Assembly (NCBI RefSeq): GCF_026241335.1
Contig: NZ_JAPHAV010000001.1
Location: 1,240,001-1,304,000 of the forward strand
Origin: Ochrobactrum chromiisoli
Lineage (GTDB): Bacteria; Pseudomonadota; Alphaproteobacteria; Rhizobiales; Rhizobiaceae
Length of the DNA: 64,000 nt
Direction: 5' to 3'
Below are positions 10,142-18,731 of the stretch, piece by piece. The notes below the pieces were generated by a model, which saw nothing but the letters and a program-made list of their open reading frames with translations, was not told where the DNA came from and searched no databases. Every line of letters begins with the position of its first letter. Positions within the stretch are counted from its first letter, which is position 1. A program made the translations under genes and the position numbers.

Positions 10142-10975
10142 ATGAACCAGAATGAAGACCATTGCCTGACGCTTCTGCGCGAAGCCGACCGGGATCGTTA
10201 TCTTTCAGTGCTTTATGCGCCAGAAGACAAACGTGGCGGGTTAGCAGCGCTTTATGCTTTTAACGTAGAAATTGCCCGCATTCGTGATCTGGTGCATGAG
10301 CCACTACCCGGTGAAGTGCGTCTGCAATGGTGGCGTGATCTCATCAATGGTGAAGAACGCGGAAGCGCGGATGCGCATCCGGTTGCAGCAGCCCTGATCG
10401 ACACGATCAATAAATATGATCTGCCGCGCGTGGCTTTCGATAATTATTGCGAAGCGCGCATTTTCGATCTCTACGATGACCCGATGCCAAGCCGGAATGA
10501 TCTGGAAGGCTATTGCGGCGAAACCGCTTCGGCACTGATCCAGCTTGCTGGGTTTATTCTTGATCGTGATGCTGCCCAACAGCATACTGAAACGATTGGC
10601 CATGCGGGTGTTGCACAGGCGGTGTCAGGGCTCTTGCGTCTAATGCCTGTTCATCGTCGTCGTGGGCAGCTTTATGTGCCTGGGGATATGTTGCAGGCGG
10701 TTGGCGTGACGCGTGACGCCTTCCTCGGTAATGAAGATAAATCTGCGCATGAGCGCGTGATCACTGTTATGACCGCGCTTGCACGCGAGCATCTGGCATT
10801 TTTTGACAAGGCCAAAAAGAACCTGCCTAAAAGTCTCGGTCCGGCATTTCTGCCGATGGCACTTGTTCCTGATTATCTCAAGTCCGTTGAACGGCTTGGT
10901 GGTAAAGCTGCCGATCAGGTCGCCGATCTCTCAGCCATACGCAAACAATGGCTGATGTTTCGCGCTAATTTTTAA
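10142..10975 (+). CDS. Squalene/phytoene synthase-fold protein, probable non-catalytic NDUFAF6-like
   Basis: A 277-residue protein with the all-helical squalene/phytoene synthase fold (LAALYAFNVEIARIRD near residue 35-50; LRLMPVHRRRGQLYVP near 165-180). Both aspartate-rich Mg-diphosphate motifs are altered: the first, usually DDxxD-like, reads ARIRD, and the second, usually RDVGED, reads RLMPVH. A prenyl-synthase activity is therefore unlikely. The eukaryotic relative NDUFAF6 is a complex I assembly factor, and the gene sits five bases after the NDUFAF3-like gene. Automated pipelines are likely to call it phytoene synthase. Confidence 0.8.
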   Translation: MNQNEDHCLTLLREADRDRYLSVLYAPEDKRGGLAALYAFNVEIARIRDLVHEPLPGEVRLQWWRDLINGEERGSADAHPVAAALIDTINKYDLPRVAFDNYCEARIFDLYDDPMPSRNDLEGYCGETASALIQLAGFILDRDAAQQHTETIGHAGVAQAVSGLLRLMPVHRRRGQLYVPGDMLQAVGVTRDAFLGNEDKSAHERVITVMTALAREHLAFFDKAKKNLPKSLGPAFLPMALVPDYLKSVERLGGKAADQVADLSAIRKQWLMFRANF

Positions 10976-10979
10976 AAAG

Positions 10980-11012
10980 AGGCGGTTTTCTGCGTAAGAA
11001 AACCGCCTTATC
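10980..11012 (+). terminator. Terminator between the synthase-like gene and trmFO
   Basis: AGGCGGTTTTC (10980-10990) pairs with GAAAACCGCCT (10998-11008), an 11-bp stem with a 7-base loop, preceded by AAAAAG and followed by TAT. It lies between convergent genes and could act in both directions. Confidence 0.75.
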
Positions 11013-11038
11013 ACTTTGATTTATAATCTCTTTCGAAA

Positions 11039-12445
11039 TTATGCGTCGCTATCAAGCCATTGCTTGAAATCGCTGAGTGCGCGTTGAGACAAGGCGCGCT
11101 TTTTAGCAATCGTCTTTTCCTTGCCGCGCAGCCGCGTGCCTTCCGGCTTTGGTACGTCGATTGGTGGAAACAGGCCAAAATTCACATTCATTGGCTGGAA
11201 TGAGCGTTTGCCGGGTTCATCGTCGTCAGCAACGATGTGGCCTCCCGTAATGTGGCCGAGCAGGGCACCAAAAGCGGTGGTCTGCGGTGGCGCAACAGGC
11301 GTCTTGCCGAGCTTTTCAGCAGCGGTAAAACGTCCGGCCAGGAGACCAATAGCCGATGATTCGACATAACCTTCACAGCCGGTAATCTGGCCAGCGAAAC
11401 GCAGATTTTCGCGAGACTTCAACCGCAGCACATTATCAAGCAGCACTGGCGAGTTAAGGTACGTGTTGCGATGCAGACCACCCAGACGCGCAAACTCGGC
11501 ATTCTCAAGACCGGGAATCATTTTGAAGATGCCGGTCTGGGTGCCGTACTTAAGCTTCGTCTGAAAGCCGACCATATTATAGAGCGTGCCCAGCGCATTA
11601 TCCTGGCGCAACTGCACAACCGCATAGGCCTTGACCGTCGGATTATGCGCGTTGGTCAGGCCCATCGGCTTCATCGGGCCGTGACGCAGTGTTTCAGCAC
11701 CACGCTCGGCCATAACTTCGATTGGCAGGCAGCCATCGAAATAGGGCGTGCCTTCCCATTCCTTGAAATCGGTCGTATCGCCTTCAATGAGGGCTGCAAC
11801 GAAAGCCTCATACTGCTCCTTATCCATGGGGCAGTTGATATAATCCTTGCCGGTGCCGCCGGGACCGACCTTGTCATAGCGCGACTGGAACCAGCACACA
11901 TCCATATTGATCGAATCAAAGTGAATGATCGGCGCAATGGCATCGAAGAAGGCGAGCGCATCAGCACCTGTCTGTTCCTGAATGGCTTTCGCAAGAGCCG
12001 GTGCCGTTAACGGACCGGTTGCTACAATCGTTGTGCCCCATTCTTCCGGGGGCAGGCCGGTGATTTCTTCGCGCTCTATGCTAATCAGCGGGTGCGCTTC
12101 GAGTTTCGCTGTCACTGCCTGCGAAAAGCCCTCGCGGTCAACTGCGAGTGCGCCACCAGCCGGAACCTGATGCGCGTCGGCGCACGCCATGATCAGCGAA
12201 CCGGCAAGACGCATTTCGGCATGAAGCACGCCGACAGCATTGGTTTCTGCGTCGTCAGAGCGGAAGGAGTTCGAACAGACGAGTTCTGCAAGCTGCTCCG
12301 TCTTATGCGCATCTGTGCCGCGAACCGGCCGCATTTCATGCAGAACCACAGGCACGCCGGCCTGCGCAATTTGCCACGCGGCTTCGGAGCCTGCGAGACC
12401 GCCACCAACGACATGTACGGGGGAGAGATTGGTATCTTTTGACAT
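11039..12445 (-). CDS. trmFO: Methylenetetrahydrofolate-tRNA-(uracil-5-)-methyltransferase TrmFO
   Basis: A 468-residue FAD- and folate-dependent enzyme making 5-methyluridine at position 54 of tRNA. The N-terminal dinucleotide-binding motif is [18 protein letters not shown], followed by the conserved [12 protein letters not shown] segment; the middle part carries [19 protein letters not shown] and the C-terminal part [18 protein letters not shown] 12445 has a purine-rich ribosome site (AAGGTAAGGG on the minus strand); a longer in-frame start at 12532 would run through the RNA hairpins upstream and was rejected. Confidence 0.95.
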   Translation of the reverse strand: MSKDTNLSPVHVVGGGLAGSEAAWQIAQAGVPVVLHEMRPVRGTDAHKTEQLAELVCSNSFRSDDAETNAVGVLHAEMRLAGSLIMACADAHQVPAGGALAVDREGFSQAVTAKLEAHPLISIEREEITGLPPEEWGTTIVATGPLTAPALAKAIQEQTGADALAFFDAIAPIIHFDSINMDVCWFQSRYDKVGPGGTGKDYINCPMDKEQYEAFVAALIEGDTTDFKEWEGTPYFDGCLPIEVMAERGAETLRHGPMKPMGLTNAHNPTVKAYAVVQLRQDNALGTLYNMVGFQTKLKYGTQTGIFKMIPGLENAEFARLGGLHRNTYLNSPVLLDNVLRLKSRENLRFAGQITGCEGYVESSAIGLLAGRFTAAEKLGKTPVAPPQTTAFGALLGHITGGHIVADDDEPGKRSFQPMNVNFGLFPPIDVPKPEGTRLRGKEKTIAKKRALSQRALSDFKQWLDSDA

Positions 12446-12515
12446 GGCAAATCCCTTACCTTCTTTGCCTGTCGCCTTCAATGGGAGAAGAGCCCAGCAG
12501 TTCGGAAAGAGTACC

Positions 12516-12562
12516 ACAAAAACAAATGGCATCCGGCGCGGGAGGAGGTGCGACGGATGCCA
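12516..12562 (-). terminator. Terminator formed by the last cuckoo hairpin
   Basis: Reading the minus strand, the stem TGGCATCCG/CGGATGCCA (12554-12562 with 12527-12535) is followed directly by TTTGTTTTTGT (12526-12516). The loop holds CCTCCTCCC. It separates the DUF1127/small-RNA unit from trmFO. Confidence 0.7.
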
Positions 12563-12673
12563 TTATTGTCAGACCGGAATTGGGAGGAGGAGAGACCGGT
12601 CTTAGTATCGCAAAGCATGGGAGGAGGAGTGCTTTGCGACAAACCGGGCCTGATGGGAGGAGGATTCAGGCCC
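12516..12673 (-). ncRNA. Cuckoo/CcsR-type array of four CCTCCTCCC hairpin RNAs
   Basis: On the minus strand, just downstream of the DUF1127 gene, four hairpins each expose CCTCCTCC(C), an anti-Shine-Dalgarno-like sequence, in the loop: 12646-12673 (8-bp stem), 12609-12638 (9-bp), 12571-12602 (7-bp) and 12527-12562 (9-bp). Stem sequences differ completely while the loop motif is kept, which argues for selection on the loop. The arrangement DUF1127 gene plus four CCUCCUCCC RNAs matches the stress-induced CcsR1-4 RNAs of Rhodobacter and the cuckoo RNA family. The last hairpin is followed by TTTGTTTTTGT, so it also terminates transcription. RNA boundaries and processing are inferred. Confidence 0.85.
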
Positions 12674-12690
12674 AGCAAAATGAATTCTAT

Positions 12691-12837
12691 TTAGCGAGCC
12701 TTGGACTGACGCGCTACATAAGGAATGTCTGCGCGGGAAATGCCGAGGTCGTTGAGTTCGCGAGTCGAAAGCTGGTTGAGCTCATTGACAGTATCGCGGT
12801 AACGGCGCCAGTTGTTGTAAGAGCGTACGAGGTTCAT
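12691..12837 (-). CDS. DUF1127 small protein (YjiS-like)
   Basis: A 48-residue Arg-rich protein beginning MNLVRSYNNWRRYRDTV and containing NQLSTRELNDLGISRADIPY, the DUF1127 core. Start ATG 12837 is preceded by GAAGGA. In Rhodobacter a DUF1127 protein encoded upstream of the CCUCCUCCC RNAs is co-transcribed with them and affects RNA processing and stress responses; in Agrobacterium related proteins affect small-RNA and phosphate physiology. Here the four hairpins begin 18 bases after the stop, so co-transcription is likely. Confidence 0.93.
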   Translation of the reverse strand: MNLVRSYNNWRRYRDTVNELNQLSTRELNDLGISRADIPYVARQSKAR

Positions 12838-12895
12838 GGTATTATTCCTTCATCGTTGAGGAACTGTGGTTCAATTCATCTTTTCTGTGTTCATG

Positions 12896-12924
12896 ATATA
12901 ACGCATTGTTTTCGTTAGTTGCAG
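12896..12924 (-). promoter_or_regulatory. Possible promoter of the DUF1127/cuckoo RNA unit
   Basis: On the minus strand CTGCAA (12919-12924), 17 bases, then TTATAT (12896-12901), about 58 bases before the DUF1127 ATG. The -35 is a weak match. I did not find a clear RpoH-type CTTG element at the right place, so stress control of this locus is not shown by the sequence. Confidence 0.3.
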
Positions 12925-13106
12925 GCCCGAGTTTGCATAGCTGCCTTGCGGGTTCTGCAACACACGCTAAATCGATTAGACTGGTCGGGCACAAATTTGC
13001 CTCAAACTGATTTGCGTTGCCTCTTTGCCAGCTGGCGAGTTTCCTATATGTTCCCAATCACTTGAATTAAATTTAGCATCAACAGATAGATCGTTCAGGA
13101 GTTGTT

Positions 13107-14231
13107 TTGTCGTTTTCAGTTTCCGTAGAGCGCCTGATCGAGCGTTGGCAGGATGACGGCCTTATCGACGCCGAAACCGCCTCGCGTCTCAATGTTGATC
13201 TTAAAAAACGGGGACCACGCTTCAGTCTTGGCTCGGTGCTGGCCACACTGGGGGGGCTGCTGCTCGGTGCCGCTGTCATCATGCTGATTGCCGCCAACTG
13301 GCAGGACATGCCGCGCATCATGCGGATCGGTCTTGTCTTCGCGCTTATCTGGGCCTGTTATCTCGGTGGTGCATGGCGGCAATTGCGTGGCGACAAAGTG
13401 CTTCCGCAGGCCCTTTATATCGTTGGCGCTGCATCATTTGGTGCAGGTATCGCGCTTGTCGGTCAGATGTATCATCTGTCGGGCGATGTGCATTTGGCAG
13501 CACTTGTCTGGACCGGTGGCGTCTTAGCCGCTGCCTTGCTGTTGCGCTCGTCCGTTCTGACAGCGTTTGGTGCGGGCGTGGCCTGCTTCTATCTCTCCAC
13601 CTATGTATATGACAATAATTATGGTGATCTCAGTTACCGCCTGATTGGACCGCTGCTCGTGCTGATTGGCGCTGCTGTGGCGCGCTATACCCGATCCCGT
13701 CATGCGGCGCATTTGTGGTGCCTGTTTGTACTTGGCTGGGCGTTACTTCTTTATGTCGAGAATGAAAACCGTATGATTCTCGGCTTGATGCTTCTGTTCG
13801 GCATGGCATTCATGCTGGCGGATGCTTTCGCACATGATGCACTTCAGAAGCTGACGCGCTTTGCGCATCCTCTTGCGTCTTACGGTCTGCTGCTCGCATT
13901 GCTGGCGCTTGGCATCTTGCAGGTTGACAGAATGTTCTCTTATTCCACGCCCGAGGGCATAGCGCATGATGTTATTTATGGCATCTTCGTTCTCGCACTT
14001 TCTATTGGAGCGCTTGCAATATGCGGACGCGACAATGGCAGTTTGCGTTCTATTGCTTATGCGGCCTTCTCGTTTGAAGTGCTGTATCTGGCCTTTGCGA
14101 CGGTTGGTTCGATGATCGGCACGTCAGGATTTTTCCTTACAGCCGGTATTCTGGTGCTTCTTCTCGCTGCTTTTGTGCGCCGTATGGAAAACAGGTTCGG
14201 CCGAAAGCGCGGGCCGGAGGTGCAGCAATGA
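13107..14231 (+). CDS. DUF2157 domain membrane protein
   Basis: A 374-residue inner-membrane protein. The N-terminal cytoplasmic part (about residues 1-45: VERLIERWQDDGLIDAETASRL) and the first helix starting LGSVLATLGGLLLGAAVIMLIAANWQ are the DUF2157 signature; about ten further hydrophobic helices follow. The start is a TTG at 13107 with AGGAG nine bases upstream (13097-13101). It overlaps the next gene by ATGA. This pair is common in proteobacteria, but its function is unknown. Confidence 0.85.
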   Translation: MSFSVSVERLIERWQDDGLIDAETASRLNVDLKKRGPRFSLGSVLATLGGLLLGAAVIMLIAANWQDMPRIMRIGLVFALIWACYLGGAWRQLRGDKVLPQALYIVGAASFGAGIALVGQMYHLSGDVHLAALVWTGGVLAAALLLRSSVLTAFGAGVACFYLSTYVYDNNYGDLSYRLIGPLLVLIGAAVARYTRSRHAAHLWCLFVLGWALLLYVENENRMILGLMLLFGMAFMLADAFAHDALQKLTRFAHPLASYGLLLALLALGILQVDRMFSYSTPEGIAHDVIYGIFVLALSIGALAICGRDNGSLRSIAYAAFSFEVLYLAFATVGSMIGTSGFFLTAGILVLLLAAFVRRMENRFGRKRGPEVQQ

Positions 14232-14800
14232 GTGTTATGAAAAGCAAATGGCTTTATGCAGGTGCGGTTGCGGCCGCATTGCTTCAAACAGGCATTTTAT
14301 ATTCGAGTATTGAAAAGCGCGCCTCTGTGCTGCGGTCTGGCCATGAAGTGGTGTTGCAAACCCAGCCAGTCGATCCTCGCGATTTGATGCGTGGCGATTA
14401 TGTCATCCTCGGCTATGATATTTCGACGATTGCGCTGACGCGCATTCAAGGAAAACCTCCCCGCGATGCTCGCGATGTCTATGTGGCGCTGAAACCCGAT
14501 GCTAACGGCATATGGCATTTTTCACGCGCGGCTTTCGTGCCTTTCACGGACCTCGCTTCTGATGAAGTGCAGATTCATGGGGAATCAAATTATGTAATCC
14601 CTGATTATTCCGATGCCACCATCAACCTGCGCTACGGCATAGAACGCTATTATGTGCCCGAAGGTGAGGGGCGTGAGATCGAAGACAGCCAGCGAGATTT
14701 AAGCATTACAGCGGTGGTTGCCATCGACGATAAGGGCACAGCTGTCATGAAGGCTTTGCGTGATAATGGTGTGCCGCTTTACGAAGAGCCGCTTTATTAA
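14228..14800 (+). CDS. GDYXXLXY domain protein, partner of DUF2157
   Basis: A 190-residue protein with one N-terminal signal-anchor helix (about residues 7-27) and a periplasmic domain containing PVDPRDLMRGDYVILGYDIS, the family-defining GDYxxLxY motif. The start overlaps the stop of the DUF2157 gene, so the two are translated together and probably interact. Biochemical function is unknown. The C-terminus ends VPLYEEPLY. Confidence 0.88.
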   Translation: MSVMKSKWLYAGAVAAALLQTGILYSSIEKRASVLRSGHEVVLQTQPVDPRDLMRGDYVILGYDISTIALTRIQGKPPRDARDVYVALKPDANGIWHFSRAAFVPFTDLASDEVQIHGESNYVIPDYSDATINLRYGIERYYVPEGEGREIEDSQRDLSITAVVAIDDKGTAVMKALRDNGVPLYEEPLY

Positions 14801-14924
14801 TATCGCTGCTTTCGAAAAGGGGCTTGGCTCTTGCGACAGGATCGCTATATAGGGGCAGAAAGCACGAAAGCGCTTCGGCTTGAAAGAGCTGGCAAATCAA
14901 TGCCGGTAAAAAGGCTTTTTTCCT

Positions 14925-14952
14925 TTGAACCGGGAAAATTGAATGATATAGA
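14925..14952 (+). promoter_or_regulatory. Putative promoter of tRNA-Leu
   Basis: TTGAAC (14925-14930), a 16-base spacer, then TATAGA (14947-14952), about 75 bases before the tRNA. This is the best sigma-70-like match in the 14801-15027 gap, where no gene is seen. Confidence 0.4.
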
Positions 14953-15027
14953 GACGCGCGCTTTCGAGGGCAGTTCAATATCTGAGACGAATTCAGTGCG
15001 TTCGGTTGAATGCACTTCGGCTTAGAA

Positions 15028-15110
15028 GCGGATATGGCGAAATTGGTAGACGCACCAGATTTAGGTTCTGGCGGGAGACCGTGGGGGTTCGAGTCCCTCT
15101 ATCCGCACCA
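15028..15110 (+). tRNA. tRNA-Leu (anticodon UAG)
   Basis: The acceptor stem GCGGATA/TATCCGC closes perfectly, with encoded CCA (15108-15110). The anticodon stem CCAGA/TCTGG holds the loop TTTAGGT, anticodon TAG, reading CUN Leu codons. A class II variable arm (GCGGGAGACCGT region) and the T arm GGGGGTTCGAGTCCC are present. The last 14 bases serve as the phage attachment core, so the gene is intact after integration. Confidence 0.97.
15097..15110 (+). repeat. attL core (14-bp direct repeat)
   Basis: CTCTATCCGCACCA, the 3' end of tRNA-Leu, is repeated exactly at 55241-55254. The repeats bracket the integrase gene and all phage genes. Confidence 0.92.
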
Positions 15111-15255
15111 TAACTCTCACATAGAAAATCAGCTAAAGCATTGTAATTAAACAATAAATCGACAATTGAAAAATTGTTGATTTACAAGTTCGCCCGAAAT
15201 TGTGATACATAACGCGCTACATGGTGGGTTTTTTACGCTGTTTTGAGGTGCGTTT

Positions 15256-16617
15256 ATGGGGCGGTTTACGAACAAAAAGGACCCGGATCGGTTCCTGTTC
15301 GAGCGGGCTGGCAATTATTATTATCGTCGCCGTGTCCCCGGAAATATCTCTCATGTCGATGAGCGAGCGCCAACGATTCGCGTTTCGCTCAAGACTGACG
15401 ATCTGGCACTTGCCAGATCCAAGCGTGATTTGATGGAAGAGGCTGACAATATCCTCTGGGCATCGATGATCATGGATGAGCCGCGTGATCCTGCCCGCGC
15501 GCGCTATGAGGCTTCTATGCGCCGAATAGAGGCACTTGGGCTTACTTACAGATCCTCGCATGCCATGGCCGCAAATTCTTCGCTGGAAGAGATTGTAACG
15601 CGACTTGAAATGGTCGCCACACAAAGGATGCCGCAGGAGCTGGCGCAAGGTGTGGCAGGTATGATCCCTGTGCCACCAGTGACCGTCAGCAAGGCATTCG
15701 AGATTTACTGTGATGAGATCGTTCCCGATGAGCTGGTCAATAAAAGTGCTGTTCAGAAAGCGCAGTGGAAAAAGGTGAAGCTGCGCGCGGTGAATAACTT
15801 CATCCAGATCGTCAGTGACAAGGCTATGATCGACATCACGCGCGATGATGCGATGAAGCTCTATCGCCACTGGCTGGAGCGGATCGCCCCAAAGGATGGC
15901 AAAATTACTCACTCTGCCTCGTCAGGCAATCGCGACATCGGAAACATGCGTGTGCTGTATGACGCGTATTTCAATTACATTGGCGAAGAGGGAAAGCAGA
16001 ACCCGTTTGCTCGCCTGAATTTCTCGAACAAGAAAAAGCGTTCTCGTCCGCCGTTCCCGCGTGAATGGCTGATCAGCACGATCATGAAGCCGGGCAATCT
16101 CGACACGCTGAATGATGAGGCAAGGGGAATCGCGCTTGCTTTGATTGAAACAGGTGCACGTCCAAGCGAACTGGCGAACCTTTCGCCATCATCAATCCGC
16201 CTTACGCACAAAGTGCCGCATATCGCGATAGAGCCGCGCGATGATCCGGACGATCCGCGCGAGATTAAAACCTCGTCATCGGAGCGTATCGTGCCACTGG
16301 TGGGGGTAGCACTGGCTGTATTCCAGAAACATAAGGAAGGCTTTCCGCGCTATCGAAACCGCGAGAATGACCTGTCAGCTACGTTGAACAAGTATTTTAA
16401 GGAAAACAGCTTGTTTCCAACGCCAAACCATAAGATCTACTCGTTCCGGCATTCATTCGAAGATCGCATGAAAGAAGCAAACATTGACGACGAGCTGCGC
16501 CGGATATTGATGGGGCACACAATCGAACGCCCACGCTATGGCATGGGCGGGTCACTTGAATGGCGTCGTGATGAGTTGAAGAAAATTGCGCTGCCGTTCA
16601 GTCCGATGATCGTCTAG
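15256..16617 (+). CDS. int: Phage tyrosine-recombinase integrase
   Basis: A 453-residue site-specific recombinase that would join attP to the tRNA-Leu attB. The N-terminus has the NYYYRRRVPGNI arm-type segment (DUF6538-like), followed by a core-binding helical domain and the catalytic domain: Arg about 302 in ETGARPSELANL, a beta-hairpin with IKTSSSERIVPL, FRHSF (Arg about 398; the usual HxxR His is Tyr, a common variant), His about 421 in LMGHTIE and nucleophile Tyr about 428 in RPRYGMG. It is the first gene inside attL and is transcribed inward. Confidence 0.94.
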   Translation: MGRFTNKKDPDRFLFERAGNYYYRRRVPGNISHVDERAPTIRVSLKTDDLALARSKRDLMEEADNILWASMIMDEPRDPARARYEASMRRIEALGLTYRSSHAMAANSSLEEIVTRLEMVATQRMPQELAQGVAGMIPVPPVTVSKAFEIYCDEIVPDELVNKSAVQKAQWKKVKLRAVNNFIQIVSDKAMIDITRDDAMKLYRHWLERIAPKDGKITHSASSGNRDIGNMRVLYDAYFNYIGEEGKQNPFARLNFSNKKKRSRPPFPREWLISTIMKPGNLDTLNDEARGIALALIETGARPSELANLSPSSIRLTHKVPHIAIEPRDDPDDPREIKTSSSERIVPLVGVALAVFQKHKEGFPRYRNRENDLSATLNKYFKENSLFPTPNHKIYSFRHSFEDRMKEANIDDELRRILMGHTIERPRYGMGGSLEWRRDELKKIALPFSPMIV

Positions 16618-16662
16618 CCGTTGAGCGCTTGGCGACCCGTCTCTGTGATGTGCTTTGCATCT

Positions 16663-17160
16663 TCAAGCTGCATTGCTGTCTCCTGTATGGCGTACAGGCT
16701 TGAGAAAGCAAATCCAGTGCGTGTTCGCCTGCTTGCCGGACACATGCCCGACAACGGGCTGAACATCAGTGAGCGCGAGAATTTCCCGCACTTTGATCTG
16801 CGTTTCGTTCCATTTGAAAATCAGTGTGCCGTGGGGTTTCAAAACGCGGAAAGCTTCGGCAAATCCCTGCCGCAGATCCTCACGCCATGTCTCGCGGCAC
16901 AGTGCGCCATACTTTGCCCGCAGCCAGCTTCTCTCACCAGCATTAACCAGATGCGGTGGATCAAAGACGACAAGACTGAATGCTTCGTCGTTAAAAGGCA
17001 GGCTGCGGAAGTCCATAATGCGATCTGGCGAAATGATTAACTCGCGGCCGTCGCATAGAACGTGGCTTTCTTCGCGTATATCTCCGAACACAGCCCGGTC
17101 ATCTTTCTTGTCAAACCAGAACATGCGAGAGCCGCAGCACATATCAAGGATGGGCTTCAT
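16663..17160 (-). CDS. Phage SAM-dependent DNA methyltransferase (DPPH type)
   Basis: 165 residues. It starts with a minimal SAM-binding motif (LDMCCGSRMFWFDK) and carries FDPPHLV, the DPPY/H-type catalytic motif of amino-methyltransferases acting on adenine N6 or cytosine N4. The size fits small phage orphan methyltransferases with no target-recognition domain. It is the last gene of the leftward early operon (start overlaps the stop of the 17157 gene) and converges with int. Likely role: protecting phage DNA from host restriction or modulating its expression. Confidence 0.75.
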   Translation of the reverse strand: MKPILDMCCGSRMFWFDKKDDRAVFGDIREESHVLCDGRELIISPDRIMDFRSLPFNDEAFSLVVFDPPHLVNAGERSWLRAKYGALCRETWREDLRQGFAEAFRVLKPHGTLIFKWNETQIKVREILALTDVQPVVGHVSGKQANTHWICFLKPVRHTGDSNAA

Positions 17161-18032
17161 TCCGACGCTCCCGTTGAGACTGGGAGGCTAAGGAAGGTGC
17201 GAGCTTCGTCAATTTCCTTTTCGAATCGGTCGGCATCAATAACAACAATGCGGGAATAGTCGATGTAGTAGGAAAAAACGCCGGATTGCTTGGAACTCCA
17301 AAACCTCCAAAACTCCCTGAGCCAATCGTAATCTTTGATAAGATCGCGTGCATCTTCGTGATGATGGTCAGCAAGGTAGCAATCGATAGCTTCCTCCAGA
17401 TCGAAGCTGAATACGTCCTCTGTGGTGCAATAAACCCACGCTGGCAGTAATGCCTTAATGTTTTCCTCGGTCGGCTGTTCATCGTTGCATTTGTCTTCGG
17501 CTATCCGTTCGGAATAGCGCTCAATCAGCGCATCGATGCTCTCGAAATAGTCGTCTTCATCGCCATCGCATGTCACCCAGCCATCGTAATTTTCTACGAT
17601 TTCCGCATTAATCAATCGGCTCGCCAGCATCCTGCGGCGCGACCTTTCCTGATAATCTTCGGTATCCATGAGCATCGATTTCTCGGCCCATTCACGCTCG
17701 TAAAATACGCGCTTGCCGTCCGATGTCGCAAAACAGTTCGGGCTGTCGTGGTCAACTCGAATCCGCAAGGGGAGAGGTTTGGAATGATCGTGATCGTCTG
17801 GTACGCGCACTGTAATATGCTGGCAGTTGACAGGTAAACCGTCGAGGCGTGGTTCTGCATTATTGGCAGCCGTGGCGGGGCGGTTGTCGAGTGCTTTGGC
17901 AATTGCGCCCGGCGCGATGCCGCGATCTGGATCACCACGCACAAGTAATTCCTGAACGTCTGCCGGAATACCAGCTTCGGAAAGAGCAACCATTGCGGCT
18001 GTTGTTTGGTCAAGCTTCAATTCATTCGCCAT
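17157..18032 (-). CDS. Hypothetical phage protein, acidic, 291 aa
   Basis: I do not recognise a family. The protein is strongly acidic, especially residues 145-230 (many Asp/Glu with several Trp and Tyr), with no signal peptide or membrane segment. The N-terminal 60 residues look helical. Its stop region overlaps the methyltransferase start, and its own start overlaps the zinc-ribbon gene by 11 bases, so it is within the leftward early operon. Confidence 0.7.
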   Translation of the reverse strand: MANELKLDQTTAAMVALSEAGIPADVQELLVRGDPDRGIAPGAIAKALDNRPATAANNAEPRLDGLPVNCQHITVRVPDDHDHSKPLPLRIRVDHDSPNCFATSDGKRVFYEREWAEKSMLMDTEDYQERSRRRMLASRLINAEIVENYDGWVTCDGDEDDYFESIDALIERYSERIAEDKCNDEQPTEENIKALLPAWVYCTTEDVFSFDLEEAIDCYLADHHHEDARDLIKDYDWLREFWRFWSSKQSGVFSYYIDYSRIVVIDADRFEKEIDEARTFLSLPVSTGASE

Positions 18033-18309
18033 TGGATTGTGCCTCCGGGGCTGGAATATGAAATATGTTCTTGTCAGCGCCGCATGATGGGCAAGTGATT
18101 GAAGCTAATCGCCTCGAAAACTCTGACATTTCCATGGGGGTGTGAAGTCCGATCCACTCGTGATCGCAGCTGCCACAGCGTAGCCAGAATGGCTTTGCTT
18201 CGGGCGGGGTGAGACGTTCCGGCCAATGGGTGTCGCCACGCTTGCGCTTGGCCTCGACGGCAACATCATAGCTTTTGCGTGAATCGTCCCGCGGGTCATA
18301 CTCGGTCAT
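18022..18309 (-). CDS. Small zinc-ribbon phage protein
   Basis: A 95-residue protein with two Cys pairs, CGSCDHEW (about residues 45-52) and CPSCGADK (about 73-80), spaced as in a zinc ribbon. The N-terminus is rich in charged residues. No specific family is recognised; nucleic-acid or protein binding is an inference from the ribbon. It overlaps both neighbours in the leftward operon. Confidence 0.7.
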   Translation of the reverse strand: MTEYDPRDDSRKSYDVAVEAKRKRGDTHWPERLTPPEAKPFWLRCGSCDHEWIGLHTPMEMSEFSRRLASITCPSCGADKNIFHIPAPEAQSNGE

Positions 18310-18731
18310 GCGTATGCCCTCACGCTAGAGGCCTTGAGGAAGTCCACAAAGGGAATATCGCCAGCGTCATTCACATAGCGATAGACATCATAACGGGCCG
18401 CAGATCGCGATTTGGCTGTCACAATCTTCGACCATTCCCAGTACGAAACGACGAAAATCTTATTGTCGCGCAATTGTTTCAGGTGATCCGCCAGTGCGTG
18501 ACGGCCAAGATCGGTGACGGCGAAGTACGCCATATCGCCGTTCTGTCCGCTTTTTCTCCAATGTAATGACTTGGAAAAATCCTTCGCAAGCTTGCTGTCT
18601 GTGCCGATGGCAAAGTAGTTTCGGTACGTTTCCTTGAGTGGGAACGTTGGGCGACCTAAAGCGTGGTCGATCAGATCCAAGGCTTTATCTTTAAGATAGC
18701 GGTTAACCGTCGGATTATCGTTCAGGATCAT
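18306..18731 (-). CDS. Hypothetical phage protein, 141 aa
   Basis: No family recognised. The middle part (about residues 45-95: NYFAIGTDSKLAKDF ... YFAVTDLGRHALADHL) resembles a winged-helix-like arrangement with a TDLGRHAL turn, so DNA binding is possible but unproven. The start codon overlaps the stop of the 252-residue gene by one base. Confidence 0.65.
   Translation of the reverse strand: MILNDNPTVNRYLKDKALDLIDHALGRPTFPLKETYRNYFAIGTDSKLAKDFSKSLHWRKSGQNGDMAYFAVTDLGRHALADHLKQLRDNKIFVVSYWEWSKIVTAKSRSAARYDVYRYVNDAGDIPFVDFLKASSVRAYA

Noticed and set aside
10142-10975. Calling this gene an active phytoene synthase
   Set aside because: Both aspartate-rich substrate-binding motifs are altered and no carotenoid genes are nearby.
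12439-12918. A 159-codon plus-strand frame spanning the cuckoo hairpins and DUF1127 gene
   Set aside because: It runs through four RNA hairpins and opposite a clear DUF1127 gene, with no start context or family.
12896-13107. An RpoH- or EcfG-type stress promoter upstream of DUF1127
   Set aside because: A GGGAAC sequence occurs on the minus strand, but no matching -10 element at the right distance was found, so stress control is not claimed from sequence.
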